From Apostichopus japonicus (taxonomy: Eukaryota; Echinodermata; Holothuroidea; Aspidochirotida; Stichopodidae), in NCBI RefSeq assembly GCF_037975245.1, contig NC_092573.1, forward strand, positions 25,015,265 to 25,079,264: a stretch of 64,000 nt of DNA, given 5' to 3'. Each line of letters starts with the position of its first letter. Positions within the stretch are counted from its first letter, which is position 1. Positions 26,499 to 38,772 of this stretch are shown one piece after another. A program made the translations under genes and the position numbers. The notes beneath the pieces were generated by a model, which searched no databases, was not told where the DNA came from, and saw nothing but the letters and a program-made list of their open reading frames with translations.

Positions 26499-27430
26499 TC
26501 ATTCATGCTATTCCTGGTGAATGGAATGAGAAGTCATTAACAATCTTCATGAGAATAGGGAGGGTTCACTGTTCGGTCGGATTCATTGTTTTCCGTCCTT
26601 ATCACGTTATATTTACAACATATTAATTCAAAGTTTGTCTCTCCTCCAAGGGCAGTTACTAGATGGAACAATATGTTTACTCTTAATGACAAACAATGGC
26701 GGAATATCTTTCTTATTCCATTTATATCTCTTAGGGAGAGTAAGCTTCATTACTTCCAGTTTCATTCATAGGATCCTTGGTACTAATTATAATTTTTATC
26801 GCTTGGAGAAGGAGGAAAATCCAAGGTGTACATTTTGTGGAGAAAAAAGATGAAATAATTGAACATATTTTCTGGGAATGAGAATTTTCTTCTAATTTCA
26901 TTCTTGATGTCGAGCAGGCAGTTCTTGGTAAACAATTCTGTTTTTCTAAACAAGACATTGTCTTTGGTTATAAGCTCACTCTCAAACATCTACATAACTT
27001 TCTTATTTTTCATGCGAAATACTTCATATTTCAACAGAAAACTCTGGACAGTATTCCTGGATTTTCTTTTCAAATTAAAGTTCTACTTACAAGTTGAATA
27101 TTATCTTTGTAAGAATAAGCTTACTCCTCCGATTTCTCTGTTTTAAGTAAGAAGGATTCCATTTTCAGTAAGCGCCCTCATTTTAGGGGCTCATTGCTTG
27201 TTTGGTTTCCTGTTTAGTATTTCGTCTTCTTTATTTTTTGTTTTCTCAACGTTTTGCACGTATCGATCTTTATATATAAATTGTATTACTCTACGTTTGT
27301 CTTCTCTGCAGCTGCACTGTGCATTGTGTAATATGAAAACAATTATTAGGTAACGATTCAGTTGTATTGTAATACTAAAGAACTCACCAAATTATCTAAG
27401 TCTCAACGAGTCAATAAAGAGATGGAAAAA
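26499..27430 (+). mobile_element. 5'-truncated LINE tail in U3
   Basis: This is the U3 copy of the LINE fragment. The zinc-knuckle half is most readable here: frame 26635-26853 gives RILGTNYNFY...ENPRCTFCGEK, preceded in another frame by RWNNMFTLNDKQWRNIFLIP. A short deletion after PPISL removes part of the 3' coding end present in U1, U2 and U4. A non-functional remnant. Confidence 0.65.
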
Positions 27431-27494
27431 GGGTTACTCAGGTCTTACCTCGTTCCTAAATCTATATCGGTTATTCGTATTTTGTATATGCATG

Positions 27495-27664
27495 AATAGA
27501 TAGATTGATCTATTTATAGATCTATATATAGATCGATCTATCAATAGATATATCTATATGATGATCTATCTATAAATAGCCAGATAGATCTATATGATGA
27601 TCTATCTATATATAGCTAAATCTATCTATCTATATATAGATCTATCTATATATAGCTAGATCTA

Positions 27665-27706
<42 letters not shown>

Positions 27707-27788
27707 AGTCTATATTTACAGATATATCTAGATATATATAGATCGATCTATAAATAGATTTATATAAATATATAGATATATATATATA
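27495..27788. repeat. palindromic ATAGATCT/TATA microsatellite (U3)
   Basis: Same tract as in the other units. It includes the empty target site of the U1 solo LTR near 27563-27580. Confidence 0.8.
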
Positions 27789-28775
27789 ACCCCGGAATAA
27801 GACCCAAAACGACTATAATAATTATCAGCTTGAAAATGCGAGATTATATGATCTTTCTTGAAAATATTGTAATTAAGTAAATACATGCATTCATCAATAT
27901 CGACAAAAAATAATTTAGGTTATTTGGAATATATAACGCTAAAGTTTCGAAATTGCAAACACAACCAACCGTTTTAAATATTAATTAATTTCTTTTTCGA
28001 GACAGCCCGTGATTGGTCAATCTCAAGTTTAATTCTCAAGAATCTTGAAAGAAGAAGTTACAACCACGACGAGCTTCATACAATGTCAAACATTTCGAAA
28101 GATCACAGGTGCCTGAAGATAACGCCATCATCTCTATAGCACATCATTGCTTTGTAAGTTATCTTGTTTAAAATTTAATTCATAGTTTTACCGAGAAGGA
28201 ATATCAGTAAATAAACCAACATTGTTGGTATCGATTAAAATCTTAGCTCTATAAATATAAGTTTGATATGCATTATTCCGTGTAACGTTCTTTATAGTGC
28301 GTTGTTGATAACTTGTCTCGACGTTGACATGACGTTATTATAGAATGAAACGCTTTATTACTTATTTAGCAAACACCAACGTAAAAGTATACCACAACGT
28401 CTTTACACAAAGTAATACAGTAACGTTTTCATAACGTCATTGGAAAAAAAGATGTCGTATAAAGTTATTTCCTATCGCAACATATATTAAAATAGGTTTG
28501 ATAACTCAGATGTATCATAATTATGCAAACTATATAAAAAATTAAATAGTGGAACCTACAGCAAGTTTCCGTCTGTGATTTTCCGAATTCAAAAGAGAGC
28601 AAGCGAGTTTATCGCCACATATTTTATATGATGCATGAAAGACTAATTGTTCTAATGATTTTGAATGAAGATTGACAATGTTACCATGTCTGAAGATTAG
28701 TGTTATATCAATTTAATTAAATATGATTACTTATGAACTATATATATAGGAGTAGTTTACCTGTAATATCAATAT

Positions 28776-28806
<31 letters not shown>

Positions 28807-28809
<3 letters not shown>

Positions 28810-29640
28810 TATGTTGGCGTCTATCTTGGCGCAGAGTGCTCTATGTCCATTGGACAGAGCGAAATATATGTTGATACTAGATGAGACTAGTGGAACACTA
28901 GTAGTTGTAACTCGGAGTTTCACGCTTTGTAGCGATCTTCAGACAACTGGTAGCTTCAAGAGATATGATAAGATACACCTCGTATTACGCTTCCACCCGA
29001 AGGTGCTTCAGCAGACTAAGGAAATCCTTAGTCGGAAATTATTGAGGTTCCAAGTTTTTGTGCGTGGAAGGACACCGGCGAATCTCGCCTTCTCTTTTCG
29101 AATAGTGCCCTGAAGTAACGAGGCAGGGGTGTGTAGTCCTGCTCCCGGGACCGCAATTTAACGTCCCCTCCGAAGGACGTGAGTACCGCTTTCCACGTGT
29201 AGCCACTTTCCTACCACGAGAAAGGAGCGGGGTGAAATTTGGTGTCAGTGTCGACACCGAGGTTTGAACCAGGGACCTCAGGTACTGCAGACGTGTACTC
29301 TCCCGTTCTGCCACCTCACCGCTTGGTAGCTTCAAGTTATGCTCCATGAGTATATAGGATCCTCGTCGGGATTACCGGGGATTATGCGGTTGTTGGTGTA
29401 TTGTTCTGCCTGAGTATTCTCTTTCGCGTCCGTTCTGTTTGTGGGTTTGTAAGACTTTCTTCGGTGTTCGGCTGTTGGTGTATTCTCTTTTGCGTCCGAT
29501 CTGTTGTTGGGGTTTTTTGCCTTCCTTCGGTGCTCGCTCCTTAGTTGTGTGTGGTTCTCATGACGGTGTTTGGTGGTTGGACTGGAGTTGTTTATGTAGA
29601 ACTTGTTTTCGTGGCGACACTTCAATTCCAATTTGACCTA
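28807..29640 (-). mobile_element. block private to U3: Penelope-like remnant with nested SINE
   Basis: This block replaces the sequence found at the same (TA)n site in other units. Outside the SINE (28961-29323), the minus strand carries a CTGAAGA...CGCT-ACAA-AGCG...GAAAC motif (28912-28945), as in hammerhead-bearing ends of Penelope-like elements. It also carries a 99-codon frame (29332-29631) with two imperfect 22-residue repeats (EHRRKAKNPNNRSDAKENTP and a variant). No reverse transcriptase is present. The family call rests on the ribozyme-like motif only. Confidence 0.35.
28961..29323 (-). mobile_element. tRNA-derived SINE with 13-bp target duplication
   Basis: A 363-bp insert flanked by perfect direct repeats TGGTAGCTTCAAG (28948-28960 and 29324-29336). 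The minus-strand 5' end (29323 downward) has an A-box-like TGGCAGAACGGG and a B-box GGTTCAAACC about 45 bases later. A body of roughly 250 bp follows, ending in an ATCTTATCATATCT tail. Head, body, tail and target duplication are all visible, so this is a complete SINE. It is absent from U1, U2 and U4. Confidence 0.8.
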
Positions 29641-31098
29641 CTCGACAGTCGACAAATCTCACAACAGGTTCATAAAACCATGGAGGTAAAAAAAGATAAA
29701 ACCGAAATATCCCCTTCCTCCCTCAGTACTGAATATTTTGCTGCGGTAGAAGTGACTTATCATAAATTGATGAATAGATGGGGCGTACTGATGTGCATTG
29801 TTCGTGGATATCAATATCTCTATTTCATTTTCTACGGGAAATCTTTCATTGTACTGTATAAACTGCAACGGTTTGGATAAAGAATATTAAAATGTCTAAA
29901 TGAAATGATTTTAAAGGTTATCAGTATCGCCCACAAAATTTTGCCCCAAAAAATTGCTCAAACTAATACTTTTCTGGTGATTCTGAACCCGCTCTAAATT
30001 ATTTCCAGACATCGAGATGTGTTAAATTAAAAAAAAAAAAAAAAAAAACGCAACGAGGAAAATATTTTGAGACTGGCAGGAAAATGTTTATCGAAGGTGC
30101 AATATGAGTGACTATTATTGGGCTTCTAGCCTATTTTGTGGGCCCACACTTAAGCCGCTGGTTTTATGTTTCCATGGTGACTACTCCGCCCAATAAACTT
30201 AACTCAGATACAAGTTTCCATGGATTCTGTTTTCATTACGTTCATGTCACAGCAGATGTTTCACAAGTTTGAGCAATTCTGTTACTTTCAAACATCACTT
30301 TTTTTTGTGGCACTACTCAACACTTTCATGTCAAATTTACATGGTCTTTGGCTGCTCAACGATTTGCGTACACGAATAGGGCGGAAGTTAGTATTATCGT
30401 TAAGTTGTAACATTAAGTTTACATCCCTCACTTATGGTACCTGTCTGTCTCCGTTCAAATCATGCACTTTCCCATCTACGGAAGTACACCCAACACATTT
30501 GGTAGCATTTTAACATTTTAATGCCTCACTGACAATAACATGGCTATATATAGTGCAAAGAACTCAGCTGTTTATTTTGGAACATTAACAATATAGTGAC
30601 GAAACTTTGCACTCTTATGCCTGATCCATATAGGCATTGACACCCTTGAAGCCAGGCCTGAAAGTCAGGAGTACTCTGGGTAATTCTTGCCCGACTGATT
30701 GTAAACAAATTCCACGCCTGAACGTTTTCTCCCGACGGACAATGGTGGTATGGGTATGCCCCCCTCCCTCCCCCTTCCCACTCTTTGTGCTCGGTGGATC
30801 GATCGGTGAAGCCAATTTTAATTGATAATTTTTTTTTTTTTTGCATCGTGCAGTTCAGTGTTGTAGCATATAACTTAACACACGCGATTTATCACATCGC
30901 CGGACCTTTGTTTGTATTTTACGTAAGAAGTAATTGCGTATTTTGAGATGTTTTTATCACTTTCCTTATAGTTATTAAAATTAGTTTGACTCATATTTTA
31001 GGCACTCAGACAGCTTTACGTGTCTACGTTTGGTATACAGTTGCGCGCCAGTATAACAGATAGCTGATATTATATATAAGCTTGTGCCAAATATTACC

Positions 31099-31310
31099 AC
31101 ATTTATACACACCAACCCCACCCTATGCCCAGTTTTTGTAATGAACCTCAAAGTGCCCCCTTTGCTGTAAATAAGAAATACGCTTTTCGGGAAACGTAGT
31201 CTTTCCATTTTGTCGGAAAGTTTTCAGATAAACTTTGTGTTTTGCCCAACACAAAAGGGAAGATTGTACCATTGTAGTGGAGAACCTCCCCTTCAGTGTA
31301 TATTTGAGTG
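31099..31310 (-). pseudogene. broken counterpart of the Ig-like exon, U3
   Basis: This aligns with the U2/U4 segment but has a 2-base deletion (acgtagtc for acgtatagtc) that shifts the frame, and the first cysteine codon is changed (CACTAC for CACTGC). It suggests the segment evolves without constraint. Confidence 0.3.
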
Positions 31311-33253
31311 TAGTTTTATGATTAAGATGTAGAGAGAAGACTATAAGAGACGCCCCCCCCCCTCCCCTCAGAAAATACCCGTTAGAACCACCGAATGTGG
31401 AGATTCAACGTAGTCCAGTGGCGTGCACAAGACGACGGGGGTAGGTTGCCATGTTCCAACCGTTTAGCGTACTGGAATAATATTGATCACACGACTGAAC
31501 AGAATATATATAATACAAAGAGGATACTTTATTCGGTAGGATGTTTTCAACTTAACCATACTATATCCCCCGATAAAATAATCAGGGGGGCATTATACAC
31601 TCACACCGGTAACCGTTAAAAATTAAATTACCCCCTTTGTGTATGCCCTAAACCCTGTATTGCAATCATCTTCACTGGGTCAACTGCCCTTAACCCCCCC
31701 CCCCTTCCATCTCCACCAATCCCCGATCCCAACGTTATACTCTAACGCTTAAAGCTCCCTTTTATTCGCACTGAAAAATTCTTGAAAAGAAGTCCTTTTA
31801 ATTACTAAGTGTAGCATCTTGTAATTAAACTTCGAATTGCCCTCTCGTGTTATAAAATTCTCTTCAAGCATCAATGGAGTCCTACAATGATTTAATCTAA
31901 AAAAATATATGACATATGACAAGTTAATGGAAGAGATTGTCAGAGACTGTCAGAAATAGCAAGTATATGCATTAATAAATTATAACAGATTTTGAAGGGA
32001 AGTATATAATTGAGAGAAATATTTAGTCTTTATTTCTCGAGATATTACAGTGATAAGCTTATTGTGGCAGTTGGCCTCATTTTGTAGACAAAACCCACAT
32101 AGTCTGAGCTTATAGTTACTAAAGTGATCTATAAAAGTTGCAAAATTGACGTCCATTAATGCTTGAATTAGTATTATTCTGTTATTGATTATTTTCCGAC
32201 ATCAAATATTGAACATTTCGATGCTTTTATTAAGTGTTCGATACTTTTCATCGAACACTCTGTAAATTTGATTTAATGAATATTAGGTTGTATTTGATGG
32301 TACTTTTGACACCTAATTGGATAACCTATTTCTTGATTTGATGACCGCATTAGGTTACCTATTTTAATCTGGTAACCAATTAATCTGGTGAGGAAATTGA
32401 CCATGCATTCATGAAAACATCGAATATGTTCGTTTCGCATTCTTACAATTGAATGGTGAAAATTAAAGGAAGAAATGTTGTGGGCGTGTGCGTGCGTGCG
32501 TGTGCGTACGTGTGCATGTGGGTATGTCTAGGCCTTACAGACATGGGACAAAAGACATTCCTGCCACCAGTTGTCGAACAATAGAGAACAATAGTCATCG
32601 TTGTCAATAAAAAAGGGTTAGAATAAAGGGAAATGTCATTGGTTGTAGCTAATATAATAGAAAACAAGATTATGTATGTGTGAGTGTTTGTGTGTGTGTA
32701 TTAATGCGTTTCTAGTGCGATTCACTCTTTCCTCTCACACGGCCTTAGGTATCTCGGTGCTGCTGTTTTGATCCACACCCACCAGACTTCGCATTTTATC
32801 ACTTTTGAACAGTTTAACCTCAAATAACTTTCTTACGGGTTTACATGGCTACTGAAATATATAAATCTCGTTCCTTACCACCACAGATCTCACCCCATGG
32901 CAACCATCACCCCAGACCCCATCTCATCCCATACTCCAGACCTAACCCCAATCCCCAACGTACCTCCATCGTTCCCCCCTACAAGCCCACACACTTTAAA
33001 GACGAGCTGTATTCAAAGAGAATATTAAATCCCTTTATTGATAACGGCCGGGTTATTACCAGTCCCAACTATACGGAAATCTTCAGGTTCGAGTTTAATA
33101 TTGTCAATCGCTCATTTACATTGAAGTGAAAATGACAAAACATTCGATAATTCAGGGGACATATATTACAACGTATGATCTTATACCAAATAGAAACGTC
33201 GAAGAAAACATGCATGTTTACATTGAATTTTTTCCACCTTTTCCAGATCAAAG

Positions 33254-34513
33254 ATGGAAACGACCGAGGCGTATTTATCTGACGTGAACGTTACTACTCT
33301 GTCTCCGGGAAGTGACGTCATCCCGCGATTTTCTGTAAACATGACACGTGCTGCGATACAATTCACCATCGCTTTCCTTGTCATTGCCAGCAACCTGCTT
33401 ATTATCATTGCTTTCTCGGTAGAGAAGCGACTGCGAGTCTACACTAATTACTATATCATCAGCATGGCCATCGCTGATGCCATGTTGGGGCTGACTGGCA
33501 TGGGTCTCTCTCTGTTCCAAAACATCTTGGGGTATCGTTGGACTTTTGGATACGTTTCCTGCAACATCGTGTTGACATTTTCCCACACTTCACTGCATGT
33601 ATCCGTGTTAATGTTGGTTGTTATAAGCATCGATCGTTGGTACGCTATATACTACCCCCTTAAGCACTTGGCACAGCGCAGCCGGAAGAACGCGGTCCGT
33701 CGCAATGTCATCGTATGGCTTGTTGGGTTCATCTTCTGGGGGTCATTCGTCGGGGTTTGGGGCATAGTTGACGACAGGTACCACAACTCCTCTTTCTGTG
33801 CCCCTGTCTATCCCCGGTCCGTCATTGCTACCTTCGTTGCAGCAGCCCTGTATTATTGGATCCCAACTGGCATGATCGCATTCTTTTACTTTTTCATTTA
33901 TCGTAAGATTCGCTCATCTGGGAGTAACAAACTGACCACAAAATTCGCTGCAAACGATGCCGTACGTACTTGGTCATCTGACACGTCAAATACCGGAAGT
34001 AGGTCATCGCTGTCTCACAATTCAACCGATGTTTCCGTCATTTCAACTAACAATGATCATCATGACGTCGAAGGCAAAGAAGCTACTATGGGGGATTGTC
34101 AGCATGTACCATCTAATCAGAATGAAGTCATTCTGACCAATTGGAAGACTGGAAACGTACCGACGACAACATCATCGGCCAATAGCTCAGTCGGAAATCC
34201 TAGGCGACGGTCTGCTGGACGGTCTAAGACAGCCACACTGGACAGCGCTAAGGCTCAGCGTACTCTGAGTTTGCTGATTATTTCGCTGATAGTAGCGTGG
34301 ACACCGTATGCGGGCATCATCGTAACTACTACGTACTGTTACACTGTACTAAAGGTTTCATCCAGTGGCGAGTGTTTTCCCTCAATTTTGTTGACTACGT
34401 CACTGTGGATGAGTTGGTCTAATAGTTTACAGAATCCGGTCATGTATGCCATTGCCCAACCTTTATTCAAGGAAACAATCCTTAAGATTCTGTGCTGTAA
34501 ATGTCGTAACTAA
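33254..34513 (+). CDS. rhodopsin-class GPCR, type A (array copy 3)
   Basis: A complete 419-residue receptor differing from copy 1 at only six residues: L11V, L257S, A286P, T308S, S328T and L393Q. L393Q puts a polar residue at 7.48, next to the NPxxY asparagine, which could affect activation or stability. Four of the other changes are in the N-terminus or ICL3. Motifs, the Ser at 3.32 and the upstream CAG acceptor match the other copies. Confidence 0.92.
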   Translation: METTEAYLSDVNVTTLSPGSDVIPRFSVNMTRAAIQFTIAFLVIASNLLIIIAFSVEKRLRVYTNYYIISMAIADAMLGLTGMGLSLFQNILGYRWTFGYVSCNIVLTFSHTSLHVSVLMLVVISIDRWYAIYYPLKHLAQRSRKNAVRRNVIVWLVGFIFWGSFVGVWGIVDDRYHNSSFCAPVYPRSVIATFVAAALYYWIPTGMIAFFYFFIYRKIRSSGSNKLTTKFAANDAVRTWSSDTSNTGSRSSLSHNSTDVSVISTNNDHHDVEGKEATMGDCQHVPSNQNEVILTNWKTGNVPTTTSSANSSVGNPRRRSAGRSKTATLDSAKAQRTLSLLIISLIVAWTPYAGIIVTTTYCYTVLKVSSSGECFPSILLTTSLWMSWSNSLQNPVMYAIAQPLFKETILKILCCKCRN

Positions 34514-34599
34514 TCAATTTTTTTCGCTGTGCAAAGTCTAAGACACCACAAAGACATGGAATGCAACCTAACAGGAATGACTTACAATATGTCCTATAA

Positions 34600-34632
<33 letters not shown>

Positions 34633-36649
34633 CCTAGTAACTCATTATACTTTGTAACACAAAAACAGTAATTTTCACAATTATTGACACCAACGTTATG
34701 CATTCGTAAGGTTCAGGACACACGTCATTATTGTCACTGATTGAACATAATTGAACACTGTTAATTGCATGCTGTTTACGCAAAGTACTTGATCGAGAGT
34801 TCGTATCGAATATTAAACTAAAAAACAGAATTACCGCATTTTTTGGAGGTCTTCTTGTCTTCTTGACTTCCGTTTAAAGATAATACAGCACGATTTTTGT
34901 TTTAATATATTTTTTCTTCAAATGTTTTTACTCGAATTAGCATTAACCAAATTTTCAAAGCTAACCAGTATTTAGATACATCATTATTACTATACACATA
35001 CAGTTCTCAAAATCTCTCCCCCCCCCCTCCTTTTTTATCTGTGTGTTTCACGAGGTGATTCTGGGTTTCACAAGAAAACCCGAACAGAATATTATAAGAT
35101 CATAAAAATAAAATGTGTACAAATATAACAAACTGTTTGTAAATGTGGTACCAGAACTTACGAGAGTGTAACTCATGTGGCACTTTACACGAGTGTAACT
35201 AATTAAATGTGGCACTAAGCACGAGAATTCTGCAAAAACACTATACTTGTTTGTGAAGATCTCTGATCTGAATAGTTTAGTCAAAGGGGTTAACATTTAT
35301 AGAAACACGTGAATTTGAAAACGATGTTTCATTTAGTTTGCCAAGTAACCCGAAACTGTTAACCACATGCACTGGTCATCCAAAATGGTTCCCATGTCGA
35401 TCCTTGGATTTTGACTTACAATAAATACGTAAAACACCATATGTTTGTTTCTTCGTTTTTATATTTATTTATTGATTGATTTTTCAGAGAAGTTGCCACG
35501 CTGTAGTCTATGGTATACATAGTAATATAGGGAACGAGAAATGTATTATAGTAGAGAGTATACAATGGTTTATATATGAAGCTACCACCCCTCAATTAAC
35601 GTAATGACTATGTTCGGGAGTCTCTCTATGCCGTCTCAGTGGAATCCAACAATATTCTAAATCGGATTTTGCGCGACGTCGCAGCTATCCCGTTTCTGAA
35701 GTTTCCCAGATGATAAGCAATGGTTTGTGTTCATCATATGCCCTCCGCCTCTGTACCGCGAAAAGGGAAAACTTATTTCAATGTCTAAACTAAGTTTGTT
35801 GTTGTCTAAACTAAAGTTGTTGCTGCCGGTTTACAACGTCTTAAACTATCGTTAAACTTAGCAACAAAATAAGTTTGCCCTATTCGCGTTCCATATCCGC
35901 CCACCTGGCAATTGCGCTATGAACGCATCTATAGGACTGTGGGTAGATTCGGAAGTAGTAGGTGTTGATCCTCAAGTAGGTTAGTGGGGACGCAGTGCTC
36001 AAATGTTACCAACTGTTGTACTGGCTAGGAAGATTAAGTGCCTAAGTAGAATAGAGACAGGTAAGTATCGTGGTTCGGAATTCCCCAAACCAATAAATTA
36101 GGGAGTTTATTGTCAGATACAAAAACACGAGGGGTGAACTCTGTACAATCATAACACTTGCGTAATACGCTCTCATTGACAGTTTTACAAAGCCATTAAT
36201 ATTCATTCAAACCAGCAGAATCACTGTGTGGTCGAGTGCTACGGATTTTAATCTGTGACACGATTTTCCGGTGTTTGATTCCTACCCTCGCCAGATGAGC
36301 CCCAAAAGGACGAAAAGATATATATGTACATAACGAAATTACCAAATCATTCACATTTCATTACCTATACAAATATTCAAAGCTATTATTGTTGAGATTA
36401 CCATTCTCCCATTGTTTCTGTTGTGTGCGTGCCTGACTGGCTGTTTTTGCCGGTTTTTTGTTGTTTGTTTTTTAATTTAAAAGTCAACAAGGATATGGAA
36501 GTGCGCAGACGACGAGAGAAGCAGTGTCCAGCAAAGATTCAATTAAGATGACCTCAGGAGGTAAAAAGGTTCGTTTCTTTAGGCTTTACTAATCGTATCA
36601 CAAATATAAAAATGCATTAATTAGATTTCTGTCATTTTTTATGTAAGAT

Positions 36650-36914
36650 AATAATCATAATATAATAATCAGCAGCAGTTATTTTCACGACGCTTAAGCC
36701 ACCACAAATGTGGGAGAAACCCGCAAGGGCTTATCATGATTACAACTTACACGTCGAGTGGCGCACAATTCAAAATTTTTAACTCAAATTTGGAATCTTT
36801 TCAATTTTAGAAAGTCATTTCAGATGGGAAAACCGTAGATTGCTCTTGGATGAAAAACCCACCTTACTAAGCCCGGCCGGGAATCGAACCCCGAACCTCC
36901 CGATTGCTAAGCCT
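36650..36914 (-). mobile_element. tRNA-derived SINE-like insertion (U4)
   Basis: Same insertion at the same site as in U3 and almost the same in sequence. The two are therefore copies of one event that preceded the U3/U4 duplication. Confidence 0.6.
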
Positions 36915-37454
36915 CTAACGAAAGATAAACTATGACTTGCACTCCTTGATATTAAGAAACTTATGACGTCACAACGATGGTATTATTTTATTGAATTGTA
37001 GTTTAAATTTTATAATTTTAATAGGAGAGTGATTGTAATTGCAACTATATCACAGTCCTCGCCCATTTAATGATCAAATCGTGACGAACACATTCTCCAT
37101 AGCGCTCAAGAGAATTTATTATTTCCATACTTGTATTAAAATCTAGTCATAGTTGCAATAAAATCATTCTGACAAATTCAGATGGCGGTCTCAAAAAGAC
37201 ATTTCTTTAAAGAACCAAAAAAAAGTCCCCCCCCCAACCCCCCAACCCCCCAACCTCCTTAACTCTTTCAAGAAATAAGAAGAATTGGACTTTATTCTTA
37301 TTGATACGTCTTCGTTCCGATAGGTCAGTGATCACGTGGTTAAGATAATGGCTTGTTTACTACAGTTTCACGAGACTTGCACTTAGCGAAAATGTCAAGG
37401 TTTCATTGTAACAAGGAGCTACTTAGTTTTCAGCTCCTTTTTGCAACATTACGG

Positions 37455-38408
37455 TTATCATTCATGCTATTCCTGGTGAATGGAATGAGAAGTCATTAAC
37501 AATCTTCATGAGAATAGGGAGGGTTCACTGTTCGGTCGGATTCATTGTTTTCCGTCCTTATCACGTTATATTTACAACATATTAATTCAAAGTTTGTCTC
37601 TCCTCCAAGGGCAGTTACTAGATGGAACAATATGTTTACTCTTAATGACAAACAATGGCGGAATATCTTTCTTATTCCATTTATATCTCTTAGGGAGAGT
37701 AAGCTTCATTACTTCCAGTTTCATTCATAGGATCCTTGGTACTAATTATAATTTTTATCGCTTGGAGAAGGAGGAAAATCCAAGGTGTACATTTTGTGGA
37801 GAAAAAAGATGAAATAATTGAACATATTTTCTGGGAATGAGAATTTTCTTCTAATTTCATTCTTGATGTCGAGCAGGCAGTTCTTGGTAAACAATTCTGT
37901 TTTTCTAAACAAGACATTGTCTTTGGTTATAAGCTCACTCTCAAACATCTGTATAACTTTCTAATTTTTCATGCGAAATACTTCATATTTCAACAGAAAA
38001 CTCTGGACAGTATGCCTGGATTTTCTTTTCAAATTAAAGTTCTACTTACATTTTGAATATTATCTTTGTAAGAATAAGCCTACTCCTCCGATTTCTCTTC
38101 ACGATTTAGTAACTGTTTTAAGTAAGAAGGATTCCATTTTCAGTAAGCGCCCTCATTTTAGGGGTTCATTTCTTGTTTGGTTTCCTGTTTAGTATTTCGT
38201 CTTCTTTATGTTTTGTTTTCTCAACGTTTTGCACGTATCGATCTTTATATATAAATAGTATTACTCTACGTTTGTCTTCTCTGCAGCTGCACTGTGCATT
38301 GTGTGATATGAAAACAATTATTAGGTAACGATTCCGTTGTATTGTAATACTAAAGAACTCACCAAATTATCTAAGTCTCAACGAGTCAATAAAGAGATGG
38401 AGAAAAAA
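37455..38408 (+). mobile_element. 5'-truncated LINE tail in U4
   Basis: This is the U4 copy of the LINE fragment, nearly the same as U3 but keeping the 3' coding end (PPISLHDLVTVLSKKDS). It has the same frameshift between the KQWRNIFLIP and CTFCGEK segments and ends in AATAAAGAGATGG plus an A-rich tail. Confidence 0.65.
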
Positions 38409-38469
38409 GGTTACTCAGGTCTTACCTCGTTCCTAAATCTATATCGGTTATTCGTATTTTGTATATGCA

Positions 38470-38645
38470 TGAATAGATAGATTGATCTATTTATAGATCT
38501 ATATATAGATCGATCTATCAATAGATATATCTATATGATGATCTATCTATAAATAGCCAGATAGATCTATATGATGATCTATCTATATATAGCTAAATCT
38601 ATCTATCTATATATAGATCTATCTATATATAGCTAGATCTATCTA

Positions 38646-38689
<44 letters not shown>

Positions 38690-38772
38690 AGTCTATATTT
38701 ACAGATATATCTAGATATATATAGATCGATTAAATAGATTTATATAAATATATAGATATATATATATATAAC
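38470..38772. repeat. palindromic ATAGATCT/TATA microsatellite (U4)
   Basis: Same tract as in the other units, nearly the same as U3, with the empty LTR target site near 38541-38556. Confidence 0.8.

Larger units (their letters stand above)
24741..35701 (+). repeat. tandem unit 3 (U3) of the receptor array
   Basis: This is the third copy of the unit. It shares with U4 a 265-bp SINE-like insertion (25697-25961) absent from U1 and U2. It carries a private block at 28807-29640 (a Penelope-like remnant split by a 363-bp SINE). From about 29.6 kb it rejoins the U1-like sequence. The receptor at 33254 is type A, as in U1. The U2-type GGTGGGT patch is absent. Confidence 0.85.
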
